A program made the position numbers and the translations under genes. The notes below the pieces were generated by a model. It saw nothing but the letters and a program-made list of their open reading frames with translations. It was not told where the DNA came from and made no database searches. Shown here piece by piece: positions 1 to 8,962 of a DNA stretch of 64,000 bases (position 1 is its first letter; each line of letters starts with the position of its first letter). The DNA comes from Erwinia mallotivora (lineage in GTDB: Bacteria; Pseudomonadota; Gammaproteobacteria; Enterobacterales; Enterobacteriaceae): positions 1 through 64,000 of the forward strand of contig NZ_JFHN01000074.1 in assembly GCF_000590885.1 (NCBI RefSeq). The letters run 5' to 3'.

Positions 1-86
1 GGTGATTTGTTTTGATTTGGCGATTGATCAGATCGCACAATCCGGGCTGAGTTCCCTTAAAGTGATCTACTATTCCGCGCAGCTAT

Positions 87-779
87 TTAGCGGCAGATAC
101 CAAAACCCTGCATCCCCAGATGAAAGTGACTGGCATGGGCACGATTGTATTCCGGCCCCAGGGCATTACCATAATAATCGCAACTTCGCCGGAAAACCTC
201 TTGCAACCACTGGCCTTGCGGTGAGGTCTGCGACCACCCTGTCAGCACGCTGATTTTCTGACCATTTTTTAACCTGAATCCGGCAATATCAAGCGCATCA
301 GCAGTCGCATGTTCGCTCAGTCTCCCACTGGCCCGGTGGTACACATTGCGACAGGCATAACTTCCCAGGTGATCGATACGTGCCAACGGTGAGGCCAGCC
401 TCTTAACGGCCATCGGTTCTGCCACCTGTACGACAAACATCGTGGTGCTGACTGCCAGTGGGCAGCTGGCAAGGAAACGGGCACTCAGCTCCACCCTGCC
501 GACTTTTTCCACTTGCACTGGCGACACCAGCGGACAGGTGCCATTTACCTGGTGCAACTGGCGGAAACGGAGATAGCCCTGCTGTTGCGCCGAGGAAAGT
601 ACGGCGAGGCAGGCAGCAGGATCGCTTGCCAGTTTTTTTAGCTTGTAGCGGGTAATAAAGGTGGGAGCATCCGTCACCTGCAACGGGCTGAAGGGGTCCC
701 ACGCAGAAGGGAGTGGTTTTGCCAGATATGCCGCGATAACAAGCACTGCTGCCAGCATCAGCAAGATAATTACTTTCAC
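87..779 (-). CDS. Extensin-like family secreted/anchored protein
   Basis: A 230-residue protein with one hydrophobic N-terminal segment (about residues 3-20), so it is probably anchored in or exported across the inner membrane. The C-terminal half resembles the bacterial extensin-like C-terminal family: it has an S-E-H-A-T-A-D-A-L-D-I core (about residue 155), a late H-x-S-H-F-H-x-G motif and ends G-F-G-I-C-R, all typical of that family. The core resembles the metal site of M15-type D-Ala peptidases, so a murein-related role is possible but unproven. The start is GTG at 779 with AGGAG six bases upstream; an ATG just upstream is in another frame. It is convergent with nothing inside the window, and bases 1-86 show no feature. 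Confidence 0.8.
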   Translation of the reverse strand: MKVIILLMLAAVLVIAAYLAKPLPSAWDPFSPLQVTDAPTFITRYKLKKLASDPAACLAVLSSAQQQGYLRFRQLHQVNGTCPLVSPVQVEKVGRVELSARFLASCPLAVSTTMFVVQVAEPMAVKRLASPLARIDHLGSYACRNVYHRASGRLSEHATADALDIAGFRLKNGQKISVLTGWSQTSPQGQWLQEVFRRSCDYYGNALGPEYNRAHASHFHLGMQGFGICR

Positions 780-1020
780 CCATGCTCCTCATAACGGACT
801 GGCTCACCGGTCATCTGCAATCCGGATGCAGGTCAGACAAGAAAAATTTAGCACTGTTTTTGTACAACCGATGCAGATGATGCCCATTGAGACGAAAAAG
901 GGGTGGCTGTGCGGCGCACAATTACACTATCTTATGCCCCTGCATATTATGTTTTTACCCATTCTGAATAACAGCCATCAGAGCTGATACAACATCACTT
1001 TTAAGGACATGAATTCCGTT

Positions 1021-2418
1021 ATGGTTGACCAATCCAGTAAAATACCGCCGGCTGATGAAGCGCCGGGAGAACTGCGTCGTAACCTGCACAACCGACATAT
1101 TCAGCTGATTGCCATCGGCGGCGCCATCGGCACCGGGCTGTTTATGGGCTCCGGTAAAACCATCAGTATGGCCGGTCCGTCGATCATCTTCGTCTATATG
1201 ATCATTGGTTTTATGCTGTTTTTTGTCATGCGGGCAATGGGCGAGCTGTTACTCTCCAACCTGGAGTACAAATCATTCGGTGATTTTGCAGCCGACCTGC
1301 TTGGCCCCTGGGCCGGCTATTTCACCGGCTGGACTTACTGGTTTTGCTGGGTGGTTACCGGCATTGCCGACGTGGTTGCTATCAGTTCCTATTTCCAGCT
1401 CTGGTTCCCTGACTTTTCCATCTGGATGAGTGCGCTGCTGTGTATCATCGTGTTCCTGACGCTGAATGTTGCCACGGTGAAACTGTTTGGTGAGATGGAG
1501 TTCTGGTTTGCCATCATTAAAATTGTCGCTATCGTGGCGTTGATTGCGACAGGTATCGTGCTGGTGGCAATGCACTACCCTTCCACAGGCGGCAGTGTGG
1601 CAGCCATCAGTAATATCTGGGACCACGGTGGTATGTTCCCGAAGGGTCTGAGTGGATTCTTTGCCGGATTCCAGATTGCGGTATTTGCCTTTGTCGGTAT
1701 AGAACTGGTAGGTACGGCAGCGGCGGAGACGCACGATCCGAGGAATGTCCTGCCGCGTGCAATTAACGCCATTCCACTGCGTATCATTATGTTTTATGTG
1801 TTTGCCCTGCTGGTAATTATGGCGGTGACGCCCTGGGATCACGTGGTGGCAGATCGCAGCCCGTTTGTGGAGATGTTCGTTCTGATTGGCCTGCCCGCCG
1901 CCGCCAGTATTGTCAATTTTGTGGTGTTAACGTCAGCCGCTTCATCAGCCAACAGTGGTATTTTCTCCACCAGCCGCATGTTGTATGGCATGGCGCAGCA
2001 GGGCGTGGCACATCGCCGCTTTGGCAGATTGTCCCGGCGTGCGGTCCCCACCACCGGACTGTTCTTCTCCTGTTTTTGTCTGCTGGGCGGCGTGGCGCTG
2101 ATTTATCTGATCCCCGACGTGATGAAAGTCTTCACCCTGGTGACCACGGTTTCCGCCATTCTGTTTATGTTCGTCTGGACCATCATTGTCTGTTCTTATC
2201 TGGCTTATCGTAAAAAACACCCTCAGTTACACCTCGCATCAAACTATAAAATGCCGCTGGGTAAACTGATGTGCTGGGTTTGTATCGCCTTCTTTGCCTT
2301 TGTGCTGGTTCTGCTTTCGTTGCAGGAAGATACCCGCCAGGCGCTGATGGTGACGCCACTGTGGTTTATTATGCTGGGTATTGGCTGGTGGTTGCGCCAG
2401 CGCAAAGCGGCAAGATAA
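1021..2418 (+). CDS. cycA: D-serine/D-alanine/glycine permease CycA
   Basis: Amino acid/polyamine/organocation (APC) permease of 465 residues that imports D-serine, D-alanine and glycine with protons across the inner membrane. About twelve hydrophobic helices are visible. The first carries the family signature G-G-A-I-G-T-G-L-F-M-G-S-G, and the L-R-R-N-L-x-N-R-H-I-Q-L leader is near identical to E. coli CycA. I chose the ATG at 1021 because the E. coli protein begins M-V-D-Q; an in-frame ATG at 1009 would add four residues but sits one base after the AAGGA at 1003-1007. The leader has ACAACATCAC shortly before the start, which could pair with the GcvB sRNA as in E. coli (inference). In E. coli the neighbour of rutR is putA, so cycA here is a different arrangement. 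Confidence 0.93.
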   Translation: MVDQSSKIPPADEAPGELRRNLHNRHIQLIAIGGAIGTGLFMGSGKTISMAGPSIIFVYMIIGFMLFFVMRAMGELLLSNLEYKSFGDFAADLLGPWAGYFTGWTYWFCWVVTGIADVVAISSYFQLWFPDFSIWMSALLCIIVFLTLNVATVKLFGEMEFWFAIIKIVAIVALIATGIVLVAMHYPSTGGSVAAISNIWDHGGMFPKGLSGFFAGFQIAVFAFVGIELVGTAAAETHDPRNVLPRAINAIPLRIIMFYVFALLVIMAVTPWDHVVADRSPFVEMFVLIGLPAAASIVNFVVLTSAASSANSGIFSTSRMLYGMAQQGVAHRRFGRLSRRAVPTTGLFFSCFCLLGGVALIYLIPDVMKVFTLVTTVSAILFMFVWTIIVCSYLAYRKKHPQLHLASNYKMPLGKLMCWVCIAFFAFVLVLLSLQEDTRQALMVTPLWFIMLGIGWWLRQRKAAR

Positions 2419-2424
2419 ATACAG

Positions 2425-2448
2425 AAACGGGCCCTCAGGGCCCGTTTT
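2425..2448. terminator. Bidirectional terminator between cycA and rutR
   Basis: A perfect 10-bp stem (AAACGGGCCC at 2425-2434, GGGCCCGTTT at 2438-2447) with a TCA loop. T residues follow on the plus side and A residues precede it, so it can stop both convergent genes. The rutR stop codon lies only two bases beyond. Confidence 0.9.
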
Positions 2449-2449
2449 A

Positions 2450-3103
2450 CTATGCCCGGACGCGGATCCCCTCAATCACCATTCGCTGGACGTTATCGAC
2501 TGTTTGTTGAAAAAAGCACGGATCATTAAGCGTCTGACCGGTTACCGCCTCTATCTGCGTGGCAAAATCAGCATAGTGCTGAGTGGTCGCCCATAACATA
2601 AAGATCAGGTGGTGAGGTTCAACCGCCGCCAGCTTGCCTTCCGCGATCCAGCCCTCAATCACGGCCGATTTCTCATCGACCAGCTCCCGGAGATCCCCTT
2701 CCAGTTCCCCTTTCAGCAACGGAGCGCCTTGCAGCATTTCCATGCAAAACAATCTCGAGGCCTGTGGATGGTCGCGCGAGACTTCCAGCTTGAGGCGAAT
2801 ATAGTCACGAATGGCTTCCAGTGGCTGCTGGTCGTTACGCAGCGCTCGCAACGGTGCCAGCCAGACATCCAGAATATCTTTCAGCACCGCAATATAGAGC
2901 GCTTCCTTTGAAGGAAAGTAGTAAAGCAGATTGGTTTTTGAAACGTCAGCCCCTTCAGCCACCCTGTCCAGGCTGGTGCCGTGAATACCATAGAGGGAAA
3001 ACAGCTCCAGCGCGGCGCTGAGTATAGCCGAGCGCTTTGCAGCCACCGCTCTGGAACGGCGGCCAGGCATCTTCGACGTTGTCTTTTCTGATGAATTCAC
3101 CAT
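2450..3103 (-). CDS. rutR: Rut operon transcriptional regulator RutR
   Basis: TetR-family regulator of 217 residues that in E. coli binds uracil or thymine and controls rut and pyrimidine genes. The N-terminal helix-turn-helix (about residues 44-64) contains V-S-K-T-N-L-L-Y-Y-F-P-S-K-E-A-L-Y, the recognition-helix region shared with E. coli RutR. The ligand domain contains the family stretch S-R-L-F-C-M-E-M-L-x-G-A-P-L-L. The open frame extends upstream to 3151, but I place the start at 3103: GGAG lies just upstream, and only this start gives a leader like that of E. coli RutR. It is divergent from the rut operon, as expected for a local regulator, and a RutR-type operator lies in between (3206-3221). 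Confidence 0.93.
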   Translation of the reverse strand: MVNSSEKTTSKMPGRRSRAVAAKRSAILSAALELFSLYGIHGTSLDRVAEGADVSKTNLLYYFPSKEALYIAVLKDILDVWLAPLRALRNDQQPLEAIRDYIRLKLEVSRDHPQASRLFCMEMLQGAPLLKGELEGDLRELVDEKSAVIEGWIAEGKLAAVEPHHLIFMLWATTQHYADFATQIEAVTGQTLNDPCFFQQTVDNVQRMVIEGIRVRA

Positions 3104-3160
3104 AGCTCCACACTTCATAAGGGTAACGGGCAGTATATCAAATGCATTCACGCTGCCCGG

Positions 3161-3230
3161 TGCACTTTAATTGACCATACCTGCCTGCTTATTGTGCACA
3201 CTTTTTTTACCAAATGGTCCACTTTGCACC
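3161..3230 (+). promoter_or_regulatory. Possible NtrC enhancer half-sites upstream of rutA
   Basis: Three TGCAC half-sites begin at 3161, 3195 and 3225, spaced 34 and 30 bp apart, which is close to three helical turns. They lie roughly 95-160 bp upstream of the predicted sigma-54 start. NtrC dyads carry TGCAC-type half-sites, and the rut operon is NtrC-controlled in E. coli. None of the three has a good second half-site, so this is suggestive only. Confidence 0.3.
3206..3221. promoter_or_regulatory. RutR operator
   Basis: TTTACCAAATGGTCCA matches the known RutR consensus TTGACCA-NN-TGGTCAA at all but two of the 14 specified bases, with the central ACCA/TGGT dyad intact. It lies between divergent rutR and rutA. 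A single extra TTGACCA half-site lies at 3171-3177. Confidence 0.75.
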
Positions 3231-3296
3231 AACTGCTCTACATCAATTTAACATTAATTTTTTCAACAATATGAATTGTTAAGGTTTTTTTACATC

Positions 3297-3312
3297 TGGC
3301 ACAACCTTTGCA
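3297..3312 (+). promoter_or_regulatory. Sigma-54 promoter of the rut operon
   Basis: TGGCAC (3297-3302), five bases, then TTGCA (3308-3312). This is an exact fit to the -24/-12 consensus of sigma-54 promoters, with the start expected near 3323. It agrees with the nitrogen-limitation control by NtrC known for E. coli rut. About 75 bases of leader precede rutA. Confidence 0.85.
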
Positions 3313-3400
3313 AAATTACCACCGAGCGCCGCCTGAAAGGAATGGCAGGATGCATCGCAGCGCGGGAAAGATAACCCTGACACTCAGTAAAGGTCCTCCT

Positions 3401-4492
3401 ATGAAAATTGGCGTATTTATCCCGATTGGTAACAATGGCTGGCTGATTTCAACCCATGCCCCGCAATACAAGCCTACTTTTGAGCTGAATAAAGAGATTG
3501 TGCTGAAAGCTGAGCACTATCATTTCGATTTCGCCCTGTCGATGATCAAGCTGCGGGGCTTTGGCGGCAAAACTGAATTCTGGGACCATAACCTGGAATC
3601 CTTTACCCTGATGGCGGGACTGGCTGCCGTCACGTCACGTATTGAGATCTACGCTACGGCTGCCACCCTTACCCTACCCCCGGCCATCGTGGCACGCATG
3701 GCCTCGACGGTGGACTCCATTTCAGGGGGCCGCTTTGGGGTTAATCTGGTGACCGGCTGGCAGAAGCCGGAGTATGACCAGATGGGAATGTGGCCCGGTG
3801 ATGAGTACTTCTCCCGCCGTTACGATTACCTGACCGAATACGTTACCGTGCTGCGCGATCTGTGGGGCACGGGCAAATCCGATCTCAAAGGCGAGTTCTT
3901 CACCATGAACGACTGTCGCCTCAGCCCACAACCGCAAAAACCAATGAAAGTTATTTGTGCCGGACAGAGCGATGCCGGTATGGCCTTCTCGGCAAAACAT
4001 GCTGATTACAACTTCTGTTTTGGCAAGGGTGTTAACACCCCGACCGCCTTTGCACCCACCGCCTCACGGATGAAAAATGCCGCCGAACAGGCCGGGCGTG
4101 ACGTCGGTTCTTACGTGCTGTTTATGATTATCGCCGATGAAACCGACGAAGCCGCCCGTGCGAAGTGGGAACATTACAAAGCGGGAGCTGACGAGGAAGC
4201 ACTGGCCTGGCTGACCACGCAAAGCCAACAGGATACGCGTTCCGGCAGCGATACCAATGTCCGGCAGATGGCGGATCCCACCTCTGCGGTGAATATCAAC
4301 ATGGGTACGCTGGTGGGTTCTTATGCCAGTGTCGCCCGGATGCTGGATGAAGTGGCCACCGTTGAAGGTACGCACGGCGTACTGCTGACTTTCGATGACT
4401 TCCTGCAAGGGATTGAGAATTTTGGCGAACGTATTCAACCCTTGATGAAATGCCGGAGCAATATCATGGAAGCCGCAAAGGAGGTGGCCTGA
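3401..4492 (+). CDS. rutA: Pyrimidine monooxygenase RutA
   Basis: Flavin-dependent luciferase-like monooxygenase of 363 residues that opens the uracil or thymine ring between N3 and C4, the first step of the Rut pathway. The reduced FMN is expected from RutF. The fold-typical [14 protein letters not shown] segment and the [10 protein letters not shown] motif are both present, and the whole protein is very close to E. coli RutA. The frame is open back to 3308, but the ATG at 3401 has AAAGG eight bases upstream and gives the family N-terminus [14 protein letters not shown]. It overlaps rutB by one base (TGATG). Confidence 0.96.
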   Translation: MKIGVFIPIGNNGWLISTHAPQYKPTFELNKEIVLKAEHYHFDFALSMIKLRGFGGKTEFWDHNLESFTLMAGLAAVTSRIEIYATAATLTLPPAIVARMASTVDSISGGRFGVNLVTGWQKPEYDQMGMWPGDEYFSRRYDYLTEYVTVLRDLWGTGKSDLKGEFFTMNDCRLSPQPQKPMKVICAGQSDAGMAFSAKHADYNFCFGKGVNTPTAFAPTASRMKNAAEQAGRDVGSYVLFMIIADETDEAARAKWEHYKAGADEEALAWLTTQSQQDTRSGSDTNVRQMADPTSAVNINMGTLVGSYASVARMLDEVATVEGTHGVLLTFDDFLQGIENFGERIQPLMKCRSNIMEAAKEVA

Positions 4493-5238
4493 TGAACAGT
4501 AAAGACACCGTGGTCTGTACCACTGCATCCACTAAAAATACGCTGCAACTGCCAGCACGTCCGGAAGCCATCGCTTTTCCCCCGGAACAGACCGCGTTGA
4601 TTGTGGTGGATATGCAGAATGCCTATGCCAGCATCGGCGGCTATCTCGATCTGGCCGGATTCGATGTGTCAGCCACCCGCCCGGTCATCGACAAGATTAA
4701 TATTGCCGTTACGGCGGCGCGTAAAGCGGGCATCCAGATAATCTGGTTTCAGAACGGCTGGGATGAACAATACGTAGAAGCGGGAGGTCCTGGCTCTCCT
4801 AACTGGCACAAATCTAATGCGTTGAAAACGATGCGCGCCAGGCCGGAGCTGTCAGGACAGTTACTGGCAAAAGGCGGCTGGGATTATGATCTTGTCGATC
4901 AGCTGAAACCTGAGCCAGGGGATATTGTGCTGCCAAAGCCCCGCTACAGCGGCTTCTTCAACACCTCACTCGACAGCATGTTGCGCAGCCGGGGTATTCG
5001 TCATCTGATCTTCACCGGTATTGCGACGAATGTCTGCGTGGAATCAACCCTGCGCGATGGCTTCTTTCTTGAATATTTCGGCATTGTGCTGGAAGACGCC
5101 ACTTACCAGGCCGGTCCTCTTTTTGCGCAACAGGCCGCGATTTTCAACATTGAAACCTTTTTTGGCTGGGTGTCGGATGTCAGTACTTTCTGCTCTGTAG
5201 TGGAAAGCAAAACCACACCGCAGCATCAGACGGCCTGA
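4492..5238 (+). CDS. rutB: Ureidoacrylate/peroxyureidoacrylate amidohydrolase RutB
   Basis: Isochorismatase-like cysteine hydrolase of 248 residues that releases carbamate from the ring-opened product of RutA. Visible catalytic elements are the Asp in V-V-D-M-Q-N-A (residue 40) and the nucleophile Cys in A-T-N-V-C-V-E-S-T (residue 182). The start at 4492 overlaps the rutA stop and has a strong AAGGAGG (from 4478) upstream, indicating coupled translation. The N-terminus is about 18 residues longer than in E. coli RutB. Confidence 0.95.
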   Translation: MNSKDTVVCTTASTKNTLQLPARPEAIAFPPEQTALIVVDMQNAYASIGGYLDLAGFDVSATRPVIDKINIAVTAARKAGIQIIWFQNGWDEQYVEAGGPGSPNWHKSNALKTMRARPELSGQLLAKGGWDYDLVDQLKPEPGDIVLPKPRYSGFFNTSLDSMLRSRGIRHLIFTGIATNVCVESTLRDGFFLEYFGIVLEDATYQAGPLFAQQAAIFNIETFFGWVSDVSTFCSVVESKTTPQHQTA

Positions 5239-5254
5239 ACCGTGGAGATAACCC

Positions 5255-5641
5255 ATGCCTAAAACGATTATTACCCCACCCGGAACCGGCGTTCCGATTG
5301 CACCTTTTGTGCCCGGCACGCTGGCTGACGGTGTGGTTTATGTCTCCGGCACCCTGCCCTTCGATAAGGATAACAACGTGGTGCATGTGGGTGACGCTGC
5401 TGCGCAAACCCGTCATGTTCTGGAAACGATCAAAAGCGTCATCGAAACCGCCGGCGGCACGATGGAGGATGTGACCTTTAATTCGATTTTTATTACCGAC
5501 TGGAGCAACTACGCCGCTGTTAATGCGGTTTACGCTGACTATTTTCCCGGCGATAAACCTGCACGATTTTGTATCCAGTGCGGCCTGGTGAAGCCGGACG
5601 CGCTGATTGAAATCGCCAGCGTTGCTCATATTGGCCGGTAA
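5255..5641 (+). CDS. rutC: RutC, RidA-family protein (3-aminoacrylate deaminase)
   Basis: A 128-residue RidA/YjgF/UK114-family protein. In E. coli, RutC speeds conversion of 3-aminoacrylate to malonic semialdehyde. The family core Y-V-S-G-T-L-P-F and the C-terminal [10 protein letters not shown] stretch (the conserved Arg contacts substrate carboxylates in the family) are present. GGAGATAAC lies upstream of the ATG. It starts 16 bases after rutB in the same operon. Confidence 0.94.
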   Translation: MPKTIITPPGTGVPIAPFVPGTLADGVVYVSGTLPFDKDNNVVHVGDAAAQTRHVLETIKSVIETAGGTMEDVTFNSIFITDWSNYAAVNAVYADYFPGDKPARFCIQCGLVKPDALIEIASVAHIGR

Positions 5642-5652
5642 CGGAGAACGCT

Positions 5653-6450
5653 ATGCATATTGAAGTGTCAGCGTTACCGACACCCACAGCCAGAACCCTG
5701 GTTTTGTCTGCCGGGCTGGGTGGTTCTGCCACCTTCTGGCTGCCGCAGCTCAATGAATTGCGCAGCAGATATCGCGTGGTGGTTTACGACCAGCGAGGAA
5801 CGGGTCGCAGCCCGGACACGTTACCGGAAGGGTACAGCATGAGCGATATGGCTGCTGAACTGGCCACCGCGCTTGCGCAATACGGCATTGAACAGTATGA
5901 GGTCATTGGCCATGCGCTGGGCGGGATGGTCGCGATGCAGATGGCACTGGACTACCCGCAACAGGTGACCAGACTGGTCATTATTAACGGCTGGTTACGT
6001 CTTAATCCACACACCCGCCGCTGCTTCTCCGTGCGTCAACAGTTGCTGCTGAACGTCGGGGTCGAAGCCTTTGTACAGGCGCAGCCACTGTTTCTCTATC
6101 CGGCAGACTGGCTGGCGGAAAACCAGGCGCGGATCGAGGCAGAAGATGCACTGCATGTGGCGCACTTTCAGGGTATGGAGAATCTGCTGCGCCGTCTTAA
6201 TGCCCTGATGGCCTGTGATTTCACCGCAAAGGCCGATGCTGTTACCCAACCGGTGCTGGTTATCTGTTCGCAGGATGACCTGCTGGTCCCCTGGACCTGC
6301 TCTGAAACCCTTTCGGCGGCGCTGCCCAACGCCACATTGCTGAAAATGGCCTGGGGCGGCCATGCCATGAGCGTCACCGACAGCAGCACTTTCAACCGAC
6401 TGTTACTTGACTGGCTGGAAAATCCTGAGCCACCCATTTACGTTGAATAA
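5653..6450 (+). CDS. rutD: Putative carbamate hydrolase RutD
   Basis: Alpha/beta-hydrolase of 265 residues, assigned in E. coli to carbamate or aminoacrylate handling in the Rut pathway. The nucleophile-elbow position reads G-H-A-L-G-G: the usual catalytic Ser of G-x-S-x-G is Ala. E. coli RutD also reads G-H-A-L-G here, so the substitution is conserved rather than a lesion. The late G-G-H-A-M-S segment supplies the expected His region. GGAG precedes the ATG. It starts 11 bases after rutC. Confidence 0.92.
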   Translation: MHIEVSALPTPTARTLVLSAGLGGSATFWLPQLNELRSRYRVVVYDQRGTGRSPDTLPEGYSMSDMAAELATALAQYGIEQYEVIGHALGGMVAMQMALDYPQQVTRLVIINGWLRLNPHTRRCFSVRQQLLLNVGVEAFVQAQPLFLYPADWLAENQARIEAEDALHVAHFQGMENLLRRLNALMACDFTAKADAVTQPVLVICSQDDLLVPWTCSETLSAALPNATLLKMAWGGHAMSVTDSSTFNRLLLDWLENPEPPIYVE

Positions 6451-6461
6451 ACGGAGTTATC

Positions 6462-7052
6462 ATGGCTGAAGCCCTGAACACCCACGCCTTAGAAACCCTG
6501 TTCACCGCCGCCCGCACGCATAACGGCTGGCATGACCGCCCGGTTACCGATGAACAGATCAAAACGCTGTATGATTTAGTGAAAATGGCACCGACCTCCG
6601 CCAACTGTAGCCCGGCACGCTTCTGTTTTGTTCGCAGCGCGGCGGGCAAAGAGAAACTGAAGCCCACCCTTTCCAGTGGAAATCTGGCGAAAACGATGAC
6701 CGCCCCCGTTACCGTTATCGTTGCCTGGGACCCGGTATTTTATGACCGCCTGCCTGAGCTGTTCCCCCATGCCGATGCGAAATCCTGGTTTACCAGCAGC
6801 GCCGCACTGGCTGAAGAAACCGCATTTCGCAACAGCTCCATGCAGGCGGCCATGCTGATCGCCGCCTGTCGGGCGCTGGGACTGGATACCGGCCCGATGT
6901 CAGGCTTCGATCGTGCGGCCGTGGATGCCGCTTTTTTTGCCGACAGCGGATGGAAAAGTAATTTGCTGATCAATATCGGCTATGGCGATGCCACGAAAGT
7001 TTATGACCGTTTGCCGAGACTGGCATTTACCGACGCCTGTAAGATTGAATAA
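6462..7052 (+). CDS. rutE: Malonic semialdehyde reductase RutE
   Basis: Nitroreductase-family flavoprotein of 196 residues, the same length as E. coli RutE, that reduces toxic malonic semialdehyde to 3-hydroxypropionate at the end of uracil degradation. The flavin-binding segment [13 protein letters not shown] is typical of the HadB/RutE subfamily. The start has CGGAG upstream and lies 11 bases after rutD. Confidence 0.94.
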   Translation: MAEALNTHALETLFTAARTHNGWHDRPVTDEQIKTLYDLVKMAPTSANCSPARFCFVRSAAGKEKLKPTLSSGNLAKTMTAPVTVIVAWDPVFYDRLPELFPHADAKSWFTSSAALAEETAFRNSSMQAAMLIAACRALGLDTGPMSGFDRAAVDAAFFADSGWKSNLLINIGYGDATKVYDRLPRLAFTDACKIE

Positions 7053-7062
7053 GGGGAAAATC

Positions 7063-7590
7063 ATGTCGCTGCAAGCTCTGAAACCCGCTGCTGTCAACAG
7101 CGTGGAAAAACAAGATTTTCGCAATGCGATGGCGCAGCTGGGCGCGGCCGTCAACATTATTACCACCGACGGACCGGCTGGCCGGGCTGGTTTTACCGCC
7201 TCAGCGGTGTGCAGTGTTACCGATACGCCTCCGACGCTGTTGGTCTGCCTCAACCGTTCCGCATCCGTCTGGCCGGTGTTCAACGCCAATCGGCAGCTGT
7301 GTGTCAATACGCTGGCCGCAGGACATGAGTCACTCTCAACGCTTTTTGGCGGCAAAACACCGATGGCTGAACGGTTTATCGCTGCCGGGTGGTCAACGCT
7401 GTCAACCGGCTCACCGGTGCTTTCCGGTGCGGTGGCCTCTTTCGACTGTAAGGTGACCCAGGTCATGAGCGTCGGCAGTCATGACATTCTGCTCTGCGAA
7501 GTGCAGGCGCTAATCAGTAATGATACCGGCCACGGGCTGATGTGGTTTGATCGCGGTTATCATCATTTAATGCGGCAGGAAGCCAGATAA
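7063..7590 (+). CDS. rutF: FMN reductase RutF
   Basis: Short-chain flavin reductase domain protein of 175 residues that supplies reduced FMN to RutA. Conserved stretches [18 protein letters not shown] and [13 protein letters not shown] match the family. The open frame begins at 6982 inside rutE, but the ATG at 7063 has AAGGGG upstream and fits the E. coli N-terminus; the protein has about ten extra residues before the conserved region. It starts ten bases after rutE. Confidence 0.94.
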   Translation: MSLQALKPAAVNSVEKQDFRNAMAQLGAAVNIITTDGPAGRAGFTASAVCSVTDTPPTLLVCLNRSASVWPVFNANRQLCVNTLAAGHESLSTLFGGKTPMAERFIAAGWSTLSTGSPVLSGAVASFDCKVTQVMSVGSHDILLCEVQALISNDTGHGLMWFDRGYHHLMRQEAR

Positions 7591-7634
7591 GACCGCTAAT
7601 GGTCGCTGCTTTAATCACCTTTCTGGAGAAGACA

Positions 7635-8962
7635 ATGGCAAATTCCTGGTTTCCAAAGTGGCGTAAACAGTCTGCGACGGCTCAGGGCGTGGTTGCGCCT
7701 GACGAAATGTTATCGCCAGGACAGACGCTGATTATGGGATTACAACATGCCGTCGCCATGTTTGGCGCGACCGTACTGATGCCGCTTCTGATGGGGCTTG
7801 ACCCTAACCTGTCGATTCTGATGTCCGGCGTCGGGACCCTGCTGTTTTTCCTGGTAACCGGGGGCGGGTTCCCAGCTATCTGGGCTCCAGCGCAGCCTTT
7901 GTCGGCGTGGTTATTGCGGTAACCGGCTTTAACGGTCAGGGACTGAATCCGCATCTCGGTGTCGCACTGGGCGGCATTATTGCCTGTGGCGTGCTGTATA
8001 CGCTGATTGGTTTTGTGGTGATGAAGGCCGGGACGCGCTGGATCGAAAAGCTGATGCCCCCCGTGGTAACCGGCGCCGTGGTGATGGCAATTGGTCTGAA
8101 TCTGGCACCCATTGCGGTACACAGTGTGTCAGGCTCGATGTTTGACAGCTGGATGGCGGTCATGACCGTGGTCTGTATCGGGCTGGTGGCGGTGTTTACC
8201 CGGGGGATGGTGCAACGTCTGTTGATCCTGGTTGGCCTGATTGCCGCCTGGGCAATATATGCCCTGTTCACTAATGGTTTTGGTCTGGGTAAGCCCGTTG
8301 ATTTCAGCCTGCTTGCCAGCGCCCCCTGGTTCGGCTTCCCAGGCATCACCCATCCGGTTTTTGACAGCCACGCCATGTTTTTGATTGCCCCTGTAGCGGT
8401 GATTCTGGTGGCAGAAAATCTGGGACATATCAAGGCGGTGGCGGGAATGTCGGGCAAAAATCTCGACCCTTATATCGGGCGAGCCTTTGTCGGAGATGGT
8501 CTGGCAACCATGCTCTCCGGCAGCCTGGGGGGCAGCGGTGTCACCACCTATGCTGAAAATATTGGCGTGATGGCGGTAACGCGCGTCTACTCAACGCTGG
8601 TATTTGTTGCCGCAGCGGCTATTGCTATTCTGTTGGGCTTTTCACCGAAATTTGGCGCACTGATCCATACTATTCCGGGGCCGGTGATTGGCGGGGCGTC
8701 CATTGTGGTCTTCGGCCTAATCGCCGTTGCCGGCGCACGTATCTGGGTTCAGAACAAGGTCGATTTAGGGCAGAACAGCAATCTGATCATGGTCGCGGTC
8801 ACCCTCGTGCTGGGTGCCGGTGACTTTGCCCTACAGATTGGCAGCTTTACGCTGGGTGGCATTGGTACCGCGACCTTTGGTGCCATTATACTCAATGCCA
8901 TTCTCAGCCGCCGACAGCCAACAGCGCGGGGCGACAGCAGCATTGTCCGTCAGGACGGTTAG
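7635..8962 (+). pseudogene. rutG: rutG uracil permease, broken by a one-base frameshift
   Basis: Nucleobase:cation symporter (NCS2/UraA family) expected to import pyrimidines for the Rut pathway. The N-terminal part (7635 to about 7865) reads through M-L-S-P-G-Q-T-L-I-M-G-L-Q-H-A-V-A-M-F-G-A-T; then the frame changes and the rest (about 7866-8962) continues in the +1-shifted frame with V-V-T-G-A-V-V-M-A-I-G-L-N-L and the V-A-E-N-L-G-H core. Inserting one C beside base 7865 (GGC-CGG-GTT) restores a full protein of about 442 residues. No other stop or gap is visible, so the lesion is either recent or a sequence error. The last four bases overlap the convergent transporter gene. Confidence 0.88.

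Noticed and set aside
5653..6450. Missing Ser nucleophile in RutD (G-H-A-L-G-G)
   Set aside because: The same Ala is found in E. coli RutD, so it is a family trait, not a lesion of this strain.
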